From Rhinopithecus roxellana (lineage: Eukaryota > Chordata > Mammalia > Primates > Cercopithecidae), in the NCBI RefSeq assembly GCF_007565055.1, contig NC_044554.1, positions 140,181,463-140,245,462 on the forward strand: a stretch of DNA of 64,000 nucleotides, given 5' to 3'. The position numbers were made by a program, and so were the translations under genes. Positions 14,871 to 25,927 of the stretch are shown here, in pieces. Each line of letters opens with the position of its first letter. The first letter of the stretch is position 1. A model generated the notes under the pieces. The model was not told where the DNA came from, made no database searches, and was given only the letters and a program-made list of their open reading frames with translations.

Positions 14871-17800
14871 ATTATAAAATATAATAAATATAATTTCTAA
14901 ATGAAATATGAGCCAACTATTGTAGGAGGAACACACTTCAATGATTCAACTAATTTTATCTCAAGAGTCCCTCAGGCTTTAGAATAAAAGGTAGCATGTG
15001 AATGAATAAGTAGTAGAAGGCAAGCAGAGAAGGAAGAACAGACAAGTTCTGTGCACCTTTGGGAGTGCTATATGATTTTAAGAGTAGGCTGAATACAGAC
15101 TAACAAGTATGGTACGGTCTGTTTCAGAACACGTAAGTCAAGTTAATGGTTTTAGACTTGATCTTATGGATTAAGAAGAAGCTGACAGAAGTTTATTAGC
15201 AGAGGGGTGACATGGTGAACTTTGTTTTATGGGCAAACAAATCTGTCAGAAACACAAAAATGGGCTGGAGCGTTGAAATGCTGGTGTCATTAAGAGAACT
15301 GTAGTTATTGGAATAATTCATATAAAATATAATTGAAGGCCTAACCAAATGGCAAGAGAAATGGAAAAGAGGGGTTGAATTCAAGAGCTGTAAATGAGGT
15401 AGAATCAATAGGAACTGGTGATATTTGATTATACTGATTTATTCCATACGTAGATTATCTCTGAATACATAGATGAGAATACCAGAGTCTTAATCCAGCA
15501 TACAAAGAGATATGGGTTTATATTTTGGCAGGTTCTGTGATTTAATGTACACTATATTGTAGTTTGAAAATTAAAAAATATATATATACACATACATACA
15601 CACAAGGCTTTGGCTTGTATAGAAATGATTATTCCTTGTATTTACATTATGCCCATCAAAGTTCTTCACAGCTTAATTGGGATTATGTGTGTTTCTATCA
15701 GTTATCCAAGATATACTCACTTTAGCAAACATATCACAAGAAACAGAAATTCTGAGAATTTACATTCAGCCCTTATTCACCATATTAGTTAGGATTACTG
15801 CTCATGTGCAAAAGCTACTTTAAATTCTCCATTATTACAACCATTTTATGTTTCACTTAGATAAATATATGGAGGTAATAAAATGCACATGTTATCAGAT
15901 TCCACATGACAAATTAAAGGCTGTTAAATTTTATTTTTTTTTCAACCAAACTGGTTTTAGGTTGTAGAAATGCAAAAAAGCACATTTAAGCATTTATGCT
16001 ATCTGCTTTTATGGCTCACATTAGAAAATGATCCAAATAATTCAAACTTAAATTTGTCAGTGAAAACATAGCTTTGGGCTTTAAGAATATGGCAACTGGA
16101 CATTTAACCTACTGTGAAATGGTCACAGCAAAGTCAAGTTTATCGTATTCCTGGACAGATTTCGTGACTCCAAGGATAGTAACAAAGGTCCTATAAACCT
16201 CACAAAAAGTTATTCATATGATTATTATTTGAATTAACATAGTAAACCCTATGCCAATGAATGTAATTGTAAATCTACAAGTTTCCATTTAATACTTAAA
16301 GTGCTTGGCTACCAGATAGTCAGGTAAAGATGAAGAAATTTGCTCCCATTTACCTGGCATTTTTATACTAATTTTGCTTCTTTTACATGTCCTGAGTAAT
16401 GTGAACTATCAGAGATTTTGTTCAAGCAAAATCCTTGTTGCTATGAAATTTAGTTAATATTCAGTTCTTCACGTTTTTAGCTTTCAAATGGGTAATTTAA
16501 TTTCCAGCAATATATTTTCCTTGGAGTTTTTCTTCCTGCCTTACATGTCTTTTATTTTGGCTTTCATTGGCTTAGTAACGTTAATGTAGCAAACATAAAA
16601 CAAAACAAACAAATGAAAGTAAAGTACCAGTGCATTTTCCAAAAAGAATACAAAGTTACCTAATCAAACATGAAACTCATTTCTAACAAAGATGTAACAT
16701 ACAGAGGGCTATGAAATTATCTCATTTGTCTTACTGTAGAAGGCTCAAAAATCATAAGCAAACGAAAAAGTTCTAACTTAGTGAAATTACTCTGAGAAGT
16801 CATATTTTTTCTTACAGGTGCATTTGTTTTATTATTTTTCATGTATTTAGTGGGGATTTAGGTGGCACAGGAAGATAATTTATTATGTATAAAAATATTT
16901 ATATGTATAAAACAGAAAGACTTCTGCTAGACACTGAACTCATTTTCAAGCATCCTTAACTAAGTGATTTGACTTATATTGTGTAGATAACATGCTCAAC
17001 AGAGGAGAAAATAAATCTCTTTTGATACTAGCTTTTCAAATAAAAAAATAATATTCTAAGTAGTTTAGTTAAAATGAAATTAAATATTTAATTACTAAGG
17101 ATGTTTCAGAAATACCATATTTTTAATGAGTTGTTTTTACTTTTGTTCTATTATTAAAATATTTTAAGTTTGTTTCAAATCTGGTTTTAAAATAATTTTC
17201 TCATGGAGAACATAGTTTTTAACTATGTTATGCAATAACTTTATTTTAGTACTAAAACTCAGTCTCATAATTCTATGCCATACCCTTGAAGCATAGCAGG
17301 AATTTGGACTTGCTTAACTATGGTGGTTAATGGGAAATGTTGACTTATAGTAATACTGCAGAGTAAGTGTTTCAAGTGGTACATTTATGTCATAGAATCA
17401 ATTCGGTTTTATTCACTTTTTCATTGCCAAGAAACGTTACACTAAACATGGGTTATAGGGTTACTCATTTATTCCTAAATGTAGTGAGGTATCACTTTAA
17501 AAAATACACCACAAGTCAAATGGAAGGGCCTCGGTGGGACCTGATTCACCAGTGAATGAGCAGTTTCTGAAAGCTTTAGTTCAGGGAGGGAAAAGCACTT
17601 CCAGAGTAGCTGCAGCAGGCAGAATGTTGGCAGGGCACAGGGAGCCTGGTCGGCAAAGGAGCCCTAGGTCGGTGCAGAAGGAAAGGGAGGATACATTTGT
17701 AGTTTGTTTTTCATCACTTCTTGAAGTCCCCTGGGAAATTAAATGTCATCTGTATGAACTATGGCCATAGGTATTTGTTAAGAACTAAGTCCTGGACCAG

Positions 17801-18876
17801 TTGAATAAAATCAGCGTGTAATTTTTTTTTATTGACAACTATAAATCACCAATAAAGAGTTATGAAAAAGGTTGCTCAAAGTATGTAATAGTGGCATGAA
17901 TGAGAACTTTTACTCAAATTTGTAAAAATTATAGTATCAAATTCAAGTATATAAAAAGTTATGTATTTGCTCATAGAAACTTGAAACTACAATTTTATGG
18001 CAATTACTATTCATATGAACACATTAGTGGTGGAAGTGACCCTAAATTCTATACATGTTATAGAAAGAACTCCATTTTATTTAAACCCCTAAACCCAGGC
18101 TTTTTTGTTCATAGAAATGTGTACTGTTTTTGGAGTAAGAGAATAATGTTGACAATATTATTTTATAAGGAGGAAACACAACTATAATCACTGCAGTGGA
18201 GAAATTTAATATTCATACCGAAGAAAGCAAACATTTTTCATATTTCCAGACAACAGGTAGAGATATAAATTTATTCAAATGACATATAAAAATGCTTGTA
18301 TCTAATGCTCATTCATAAGATGTGCTTGTTAAGTCCCAGGGAGACAATGAAACAAGCTGTAGAAACTTCAGACAGAATCATATGATATTCCATCTTAGTT
18401 TGTAAAAGAAAAGATGGATATTCTAAAACTATAATTTTTAACCTGAATTACTTTTACAGGAGTAAAGAAACTTTTTTTATATGTAAGTGTATGAGAAGGA
18501 TGCACCCAAAGATCAAATATTTTAGTTTTTAATTATTTCAACAATTCCCTATGGAAAAAACATGGTTTTTTAAGTGTTTTGATGTATAAGAATTTTCTAT
18601 CATAATACTAATTATTTCTTACCTAAGTGTTCTCTTGTTCTCTATTTGTATTGTACATTAGAACTAATTAACAGAATGAAAATGGAAAAAGTATATAAGC
18701 AGTAGTGATCCCACATTGCAGAGTCATACCAAAAAGGTACACAAAGTAAGTCCCTAAGAGCAGTGATAAATTCATAATGATATGAAATGTAAAATGAAAC
18801 CTATAAAATGTTTAAACAATAACCAATCATGTTGAGAATTGAATATATTTCAATAATAATTAAATCTTTACTATTA
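14871..18876. other. DGKB intron, mainly unassigned
   Basis: No exon found. 15150-15450 resembles a decayed ancient mammalian interspersed repeat (phrases such as 'agcagaggggtgacatggtg'), family not assigned. There is a TA/TACA patch at about 15575-15605. 17515-17725 is noticeably more GC-rich than its surroundings, with no coding evidence beyond short open frames. Confidence 0.45.
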
Positions 18877-19168
18877 GTGATTCATGCCTGTAATCCCAGC
18901 ACTTTGGGAGGCAGAGGTAGGCGGATCATGAGGTCAGGAGTTTGAGACCAGCCTGACCAACATGGTGAAACCCAGTCTCTACTACAAATACAAAAATTAG
19001 CCCGGCATGGTGGCATGTGCCTGTAATCCCGGCTACTCGGGAGGCTGAGGCAGGAGAATCATCTGAACCCGGGAGGCGGAGGTTGCAGTGAGCTGAGGTC
19101 GTGACATTACATTCCAGCCTGGGCAACAAGAGTGAAACTCTGTCTCAAAAACAAACAAACAAAAATAA
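18877..19168 (+). mobile_element. AluS-type element, slightly 5'-truncated
   Basis: Starts at 'gtgattcatgcctgtaatcc', about a dozen bases into Alu. It has both monomers ('gaccagcctgaccaacatgg', 'gggaggcggaggttgcagtg') and an A-rich (AAAC)n tail. No clear target-site duplication by eye. Confidence 0.9.
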
Positions 19169-21345
19169 ATGTTTCATAATAATAAAAGTGTCCCTAAGAA
19201 ATTTGTTAGAAAGATTTAATGAAATGTATGATAGTAATAATTGCTGTTGTTACAGATCATAGCACCGTCTCAAATGAGCTTAGAAGTGATGCTTCCAATA
19301 TTTCATGGGAAGTAGCAAAATCTAGCTCAAGAAACCCTAGCTTTTTTTCCCCAAATGTCTCTCATTATATACAATAATGAATGCAGCATCACTTGAACCT
19401 TTTTTTCCTTAGCCATAAGGAAAATGTTATAGGCCAGAAAGCTCATCATTAGAAGACACCTTTGTTCATATTTCTGTTTAAGTGCCTTTATTTCCCTCTT
19501 CTGAAATAAGCCAACTAAAGAAGACAATGTAACCTAGAGCTGACTAATGGAACCTGAGGGAAGTATACAGTGGGCATCTAGGAAAGATTTTTTTCTCTGA
19601 TCAAGACACATACAAAGTAAAAGCTTTGCCTCTCTTTTCCTGTTTTTGCATGTTGTGAAGGAAAAATAACTGAAGATGAAGCAGCCATCTTGCCTCCATG
19701 CAGGAAAAGACAAGGTAAACCCAGAGATGACCCAGATGATGGACAGAGCTGAACTGGCTCATCAGTAACTGTGAAATAGTCTCTGAATTTCTACTCATGA
19801 GAAATTTATAAATAGATTCATTATTTATTTTGCATATTCTGTCACTTGCAGCCAAAGCATACTCAAAACATAACCCACTATGTTTTATAAGAGAATTTTC
19901 ACATATATTATTGAGATACTAGAAAACATAAATGAAGTGATATATTTTTCATACAATATTATTTTTCTAAATATGAAACTTGGTAGTGGCTGAAATAAAG
20001 GAGGTAAAGTAGAGAATTTCTGTTCAGCATAATTCCTTGTTTATATCTTGTGCCAAGGTATGCAGATATCACTGAATATACTTTCCTCATCTGACTTGCT
20101 GTCCCCCTAAATTTTCTAAGAGTCATTTTCACACTTATATGAGTGAAATAATTTTTTTTTAAAAAAACATGAAATGTTGCTTTTTTGGAGGACTCCCAAT
20201 TTGCGTCTGATATTTTATCATTGTCAGTGAAGTCTGTATAGACCAGTGAGTGGTGAGTAAGTTGACACTTTTCATATTCCCCCATCTCACATCCAATAAC
20301 TTACAAATAGAGTCACCTTGTGGTGTTTGAATTAATAAAATATACCTTGATGTCTGAGATTATCTGCAAAAATATTTAAGATATGGTATTTCTCTATAAT
20401 ATAAATAGGAACATGTACAGCCTAGTGAAAACTGATAGCAAAATGTAATAAGGTATGTGTTCCTGTATACACAAAAAGCTGTAGTTTATTTAATTGAATA
20501 ATAATCATAAATAAAAAGTGTCCAACAAACAAAAATTGTTTTCAATAAGACTTAAAAAATAAGAGGGCACTACAAATGCACATATTAGCATGTTTCTACT
20601 CCTGACTTTGGATATCAGGGGAGGTTAGCATAACCCTCTTTCTAGTAGAATATAAATTCATTTATTCAACAATCTGAGCATTTACTATAGGTCCAGTACT
20701 GTGATAAGAATGGGAATTATGTTTATACAAGAAAAGATCTCTGCAGAACACTTACTTTGTATTAGAAAAAATACATTATTTACTATAAACTGAGATCAAG
20801 TGCTATAAAGGAGATACACAAGATGGTATGTGTGTATACAATAAAAGCAAGTTGAGAGCTCTCCTTAAAAGGAAATTGGCTAGGCCTTCCAAAGGTTCTT
20901 TTGCTGAAATTCCATAGTAACCAAGAAATCTGGAAGTTAATTTGGCTTTCTATGGATTTTGATATCATTAATGGGATGTTTTAAATTATGGAATTGTGTG
21001 TCTGAATCCCTGGAAAGGAATTATCATCACCTCCCCTATGTATAAGTGGTATATATATTTTATAGTAGGTAAAGTTGAGCAAGTGAATAAGAGCCTGACC
21101 ATTTCTGGGTGTCATGATTCAATTATGTCTCTGCATTTACCAAGATGAGAGTGAGACTCTGGACTATGGATGATCACATAATCAAGACAGTGCCCACTGG
21201 AAAACCCAAATAACCTTCCTAGGCAGCAGAAACAACTAGCTGGATTATATTAGCTGACTATGTTGAGCTAGACAACAAATAGTGGAAGAATTGCTTGTTC
21301 CCCCATCCCCTTTCTGCTATTCACCAGTTGACTTTCTTGGCTCTC
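19169..21345. other. DGKB intron, no recognised feature
   Basis: AT-rich. Contains a 108-codon minus-strand open frame (19959-20285) of no recognised family and without convincing splice sites. 20650-20720 ('tttattcaacaatctgagca') may be a very old dispersed repeat. Confidence 0.45.
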
Positions 21346-21394
21346 TCCCTCTCTCTCTCTCTCCCTCCCTGTCTCTCTCCACCCCCCCCCCCCA
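21346..21394. repeat. (CT)n tract ending in a C13 run
   Basis: Pyrimidine-only stretch (CTCTCCC units) broken near 'ctgtctctctccacc' and ending in about thirteen C. It lies about 70 bases upstream of the L1A composite. Confidence 0.9.
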
Positions 21395-21464
21395 TCCTAT
21401 TTAGTGGTCTTTATTGAATGCATTAAGTCAAGCAATTGTTTAAGCACAGGTGTGAGACTGTAAG

Positions 21465-21477
21465 AATATAAAGTTCA
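21465..21477. repeat. Left target-site duplication of the L1A composite
   Basis: 'aatataaagttca' here matches 'aatatagagttca' at 29986-29998 in 12 of 13 positions. The copies sit exactly at the outer edges of the antisense L1 fragment and of the sense L1 tail. Confidence 0.7.
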
Positions 21478-23819
21478 TTTCTTTCTCCTTGTCTGATTGC
21501 CCTGGCCAGAAATTCCAACACTGTGTTGAATAGGAGTGGTGAGAGAGGGCATCCCTGTCTTGTGCCAGTTTTCAAAAGGAATGTTTCCAGTTTTTGCCCA
21601 TTCAATATGATATTGGCTGTGGGTTTGTCATAAACAGCTCCTATTATTTTGAGATACATTCCATCAATACCTAGTTTATTGAAAGTTTTTAGCGTGAAGG
21701 CTCTTGAATTTTGTCAAAGGCCTTTTCTGCATCTATGGAGATAATCATGGTTTTTGTTGTTGGTTCTGTTTATGTGATGGATTATGTTTATTGATTTGTG
21801 TATGCTGAACCAGCCTTGCATCCCAGGGATGAAGCCAACTTGATAGTGGTGGATAAGCTTTTTGATGTGCTGTTAAATTTGGTTTGACAGCATTTTATTG
21901 AGGATTTTCGCATTGATGTTCATCAGGGATATTGGTCTAAAATTCTCTTTTTTTGTTGTGTTTCTGCCAGACTTTGGTATCAGGATGATGCTGGCCTCAT
22001 AAAATGAGTTAGGAAGGATTCTGTCTTTCTCTATTAATTGGAATAGTTTCAGAAGGAATGGTACCAGCTCCTCTTTGTACCTCTGGTAGAATTTGGCTGT
22101 GAATCCATCTCGTCCTGGACTTTTTTTTGGTTGGTAGGCTATCAGTTATTGCCTCAATTTCAGAGCCTGTTATTGGTCTATTCAGAGATTCCACTTCTTC
22201 CTGGTTTAGTCTTGGGAGAGTGTGTGTGTCCAGGAATTTATCCGTTTCTTCTAGATTTTCTAGTTTATTTGCATAGAGGTGTTTATAGTATTATTTGATG
22301 GTAGTTTGTATTTCTGTGGGATTGGTGGTGATATCCCCTTTATCATTTTTTATTGTGTCTATTTGAATCTTCTCTGTTTTCTTCTTTATTAGTCTTTATA
22401 GCAGTCTATCAATTTTGTTGATCTTTTCAAAAAACCAGCTCCTGGATTCATTGATTTTTTGAGGGTTTTTAAATGACTCTTATCTCCTTCAGTTCTGCTC
22501 TAATCTTAGTTATTTTTTTTTGCCTTCTGTTAGCTTTTTAATTTGTTTGCTCTTGCTTCTCTAGTTCTTTCAATTTTGTGATGTTAGGGTGTCAATTTTA
22601 GATCTTTCCTGCTTTCTCTTGTGGACATTTAGTGCTATAAATTTCCCTTTTCACACTGCTTTAAATGTGTCTCAGAGATTGTGGTACGTTGTATCTTTGT
22701 TCCATTGGTTTCAAAGAACATCTTTATTTCTGCATTCATTTTATTATTTACCCAGTAGTCATTCAGGAGCAGGTTGTTCAGTTTCCATGTAGTTGTATGG
22801 TTTTGAGTGAGTTTCTTAATCCTGAGTTCTAGTTTGATTTCACTGTGGTCTGAGAGACAGTTTGTTGAGATTTCTGTTCTTTTACATTTGCTGAGGAGTG
22901 CTTTACTACCAACTATGTGATCAGTTTTGGAATAAGTGTGATGTGGTGCTGAGAAGAATGTATATTCTGTTGATTTGGAGTGGAGAGTTCTGTAGATGTC
23001 TATTTGGTCCGCTTGGTGCAGAGCGGAGTTCATGTCCTGGATATCCTTGTTAACCTTCTGTCTTGTTGATCTGTCTAATATTGACAGTGTGTTGTTAAAC
23101 TCTCCCATTATTACTGTGTGGGAGTCTAAGTCTCTTTGTAAGTCTCTAAGGACTTGCTTTATGAATCTGGGTGCTCCTGTATTAGTTGTATATATATTTA
23201 GGATAGTTAGCTCTTCTTGTTGAATTGATCCCTTTACCATTATGTAATGGCCTTCTTTGTCTCTTTTGATCTTTGTTGGTTTAATGTCTTTTTTATCAGT
23301 GACTAGAATTGCAACCCCTGCTTTTTTGTTTGTTTGTTTGTTTCCATTTCGTGGTAGGTCTTCCTCCATCCCTTTATTTTGAGCCTATGTGTGTCTTTGC
23401 ACGTGAGATAGGTCTCCTGAATATAGCACACCAATAGGTCTTGACTCTTTATCCAATTTGCCAGTCTGTGTCTTTTAATTGGGGCATTTAGCCCATTTAC
23501 ATTTAAGGTTAATATTGTTATGTGTGAATTTGATCCTGTAATTGTGATGTTAGCTGGTTATTTTGCCTATTAGTTGATGCAGTTTCTTTATCACATCTAT
23601 GGTCTTTACAATTTGGCATGTTTTTGCAGTGACTGGTACTGGTTGTTCCTTTCGATGTTTAGTGCTTCCTTCAGAAGTTCTTGTAAGGCAGGCTTCGTGG
23701 TGACAAAATCTCTCAGCATTTGCTTGTCTGTAAAGGATTTTATTTATCCTTCACTTATGAAGCTTAGTTTGGCTGGATATGAAATTCTGGGTTGAAAATT
23801 CTTTTCTTTAAGAATGTTG
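21478..23819 (-). mobile_element. Inverted older L1 fragment (end of ORF1 to ORF2 reverse transcriptase)
   Basis: Reverse-strand L1PA-type sequence. It covers the last part of ORF1 (near 23819), the ORF1/ORF2 junction, the endonuclease and the reverse transcriptase to just before the FADD motif (near 21478). Its 2.34-kb length equals the corresponding 25650-27990 span of the adjacent sense L1, so there are no large gaps. It lacks an L1 5' end, 3' end and poly(A). Several stops and frameshifts break ORF2. At sites such as 'aaaccaacaaag' and 'aactaggtattg' it keeps what look like older L1PA states, while the sense L1 and the 55-kb L1 share newer ones, so it is probably an older subfamily. Confidence 0.92.
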
Positions 23820-24176
23820 AGGTGGAGCAAGATGGCCGAATAGGAAGAGCTCCAGTCTCCAACTCCCAGCGTGAGTGACACAGAAGACCGGTGATTTCTG
23901 CATTTTCAACTGACGTACTGGGGTCATCTCACTAGGGAGTGCCGGACAATCGGTGCTGGTCAGCTGCTGCAGCCCGACCAACGAGAGCTGAAGCAGGGCG
24001 AGGCATCGCCTCACCTGGGAAGCGCAAGGGGGAAGGGAATCCCTTTTCCTAGCCAGGGGAACTGAGACACACAACACCTGGAAAATCAGGTAACTCCCAC
24101 CCCAATACTGCGCTTTAAGCAAACTGGCACACCAGGAGATTACACCCACACCTGGCCGGGAGGGTCCCACGGCCAC
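23808..24176 (-). other. Antisense open frame in L1A 5'UTR (ORF0-like)
   Basis: A 122-codon minus-strand frame starts MAVGPSRPGVGV inside the L1 5'UTR, crosses the L1 5' boundary and stops in the adjacent inverted L1 fragment. Primate L1s are known to carry an antisense ORF0 in the 5'UTR. The position and the related start of the L1B frame (MGVGPSRPDVGY, 54949-55380) make this a candidate homologue. No evidence of expression. Confidence 0.4.
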
Positions 24177-24847
24177 GGAGCCTCCCTCATTGCTAACACA
24201 GCAGTCTGCGATCTAACCACAACGCAGCAGCGAGGCTGGGGGAGGGGCGCCCGCCATTGCTGAGGATTAAGTAGGTAAACAAAGCCGCTGGGAAGCTCGA
24301 ACTGGGTGGAGCTCACAGCAGCTCAAGGAAACCTGCCTGTCTCTGTAGAATCCACCTCTGGGGGCAGGGCACAGCTAAAAAACAACAACAAAAACAGCAG
24401 AACCCTGTGCAGATGCAAACGACTCTGTCTGACAGCTTTGAAGACAGCAGTGGATCTCCCAACACGGAGGTTGAAATCTGAGAACGGACAGACTGCCTGC
24501 TCAAGTGGGTCCCTGACCCCTGAGTAGTCTAACTGGGAGACATCCCCCACTAGGGGCAGTCTGACACCCCACACCTCACAGGGTGGAGTACACCTCTGAG
24601 AGGAAGCTTCCAAAGTAAGAATCAGACAGGTACACTCGCTGTTCAGCAATATTCTATCTTCTGCAACCTCTGATGCTGATACCCAGGCAAACAGGGTCTG
24701 GAGTGGACCTCAAGTAATCTCCAACAGATCTGCAGCTGAGGGTCCTGACTATTAGAAGGAAAACTATCAAACAGGAAGAACACCTATAGCAAAACCCCAT
24801 CAGTACGTCACCATCATCAAAGACCAGAGGCAGATAAAACCACAAAG
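23820..24847 (+). promoter_or_regulatory. L1A 5'UTR (internal promoter)
   Basis: About 1.03 kb, the usual primate L1 5'UTR size. A YY1-type site 'caagatggccg' (23828-23838) is intact near the 5' end; in primate L1 this site positions transcription initiation. In human L1 an antisense promoter lies roughly 400-600 bases in (here about 24220-24420) and would point toward the DGKB exons. That activity is inferred, not visible. Confidence 0.75.
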
Positions 24848-25864
24848 ATGGGGAAAAAGCAGGGCAGAAAAGCTGGAAATTCAAAAAATAAGAGCGCATC
24901 TCCCCCTGCAAAGGAGCGCAGCTCATCGCCAGCAACGGATCAAAGCTGGTCAGAGAATGACTTTGACGAGATGAGAGAAGAAGGCTTCAGTCCATCAAAC
25001 TTCTCAGAGCTAAAGGAGGAATTACGTACCCAGCACAAAGAAACTAAAAATCTTGATAAAAGAGTGGAAGAATTGATAGCTAGAATAATTAATGCAGAGA
25101 AGGTCAGAAACAAAATGACAGAGATGAAAACCATGACACGAGAAATACGTGACAAATGCACAAGCTTCAGTAACCGACTCGATCAACTGGAAGAAAGAGT
25201 ATCAGCAATTGAGGATCAAATGAATGAAATGAAGCGAGAAGAGAAACCAAAAGAAAAAAGAAGAAAAAGAAATGAACAAAGCCTGCAAGAAGTATGGGAT
25301 TATATAAAAAGACCAAATCTACGTCTGATTGGGGTGCCTGAAAGTGAGGGGGAAAATGGAACCAAGTTGGAAAACACTCTTCAGGATATCATCCAGGAGA
25401 ACTTCCCCAACCTAGTAGGGCAGGCCAACATTCAAATTCAGGAAATACAGAGAACACCACAAAGATTCTCCTCGAGAAGAGCAACTCCAAGATGCATAAT
25501 TGCCAGATTCACCAAAGTTGAAATGAAGGAGAAAATCTTAAGGGCAGCCAGAGAGAAAGGTCGGGTTACCCACAAAGGGAAGCCCATCAGACTAACAGCA
25601 GACCTCTCGGCAGAAAGTCTACAAGCCAGAAGAGAGTGGGGGCCAATATTCAACGTTCTTAAAGAAAAGAATTTTCAACCCAGAATTTCATATCCAGCCA
25701 AACTAAGTTTCATAAGTGAAGGAAAAATAAAATCCTTTACAGATAAGCAAATGCTTAGAGATTTTGTCACCACCAGGCCTGCCTTACAAGAGACCCTGAA
25801 GGAAGCCCTAAACATGGAAAGGAACAACCGGTACCAGCCATTGCAAAAACATGGAAAAATGTAA
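24848..25864 (+). CDS. L1 ORF1 protein (RNA-binding chaperone), intact
   Basis: 338 codons, the same length as the usual primate ORF1p, with ATG in the normal 'aagatggggaaaaag' context and stop at 25862-25864. The order is as expected: a short basic/serine-rich N-terminus (KSASPPAKERSSS), a coiled coil over roughly residues 50-150 that drives trimerisation, an RRM (LRLIGVPE near residue 160), and a basic C-terminal domain (RKGxPIRLTADLS type motif near residue 250) that binds L1 RNA. ORF1p coats its RNA in cytoplasmic particles and is needed for retrotransposition in cis. No internal stop is present. Whether it is expressed is unknown; its partner ORF2 is broken. Confidence 0.95.
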   Translation: MGKKQGRKAGNSKNKSASPPAKERSSSPATDQSWSENDFDEMREEGFSPSNFSELKEELRTQHKETKNLDKRVEELIARIINAEKVRNKMTEMKTMTREIRDKCTSFSNRLDQLEERVSAIEDQMNEMKREEKPKEKRRKRNEQSLQEVWDYIKRPNLRLIGVPESEGENGTKLENTLQDIIQENFPNLVGQANIQIQEIQRTPQRFSSRRATPRCIIARFTKVEMKEKILRAAREKGRVTHKGKPIRLTADLSAESLQARREWGPIFNVLKEKNFQPRISYPAKLSFISEGKIKSFTDKQMLRDFVTTRPALQETLKEALNMERNNRYQPLQKHGKM

Positions 25865-25927
25865 AGACCATCGAGGCTAGGAAGAAACTGCATCAACTAA
25901 CGAGCAAAATAACCAGTTAATATCATA

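Noticed and set aside
19959..20285. 108-codon minus-strand open frame as a possible exon or pseudogene
   Set aside because: No recognised family, no convincing splice pair and no ATG context that stands out. Long chance frames are expected in a 64-kb window.
21478..23819. Simple twin priming of L1A as the full explanation for the inverted fragment
   Set aside because: The sense L1 already contains the complete copy of the inverted segment, and the two copies differ like different subfamilies, so one RNA template cannot account for both.
24306..24935. Other overlapping frames in the L1A 5'UTR on both strands as genes
   Set aside because: GC-richer L1 5'UTR sequence gives several chance frames. 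Only the antisense frame that starts alike in both L1s was kept as a weak ORF0-like candidate.
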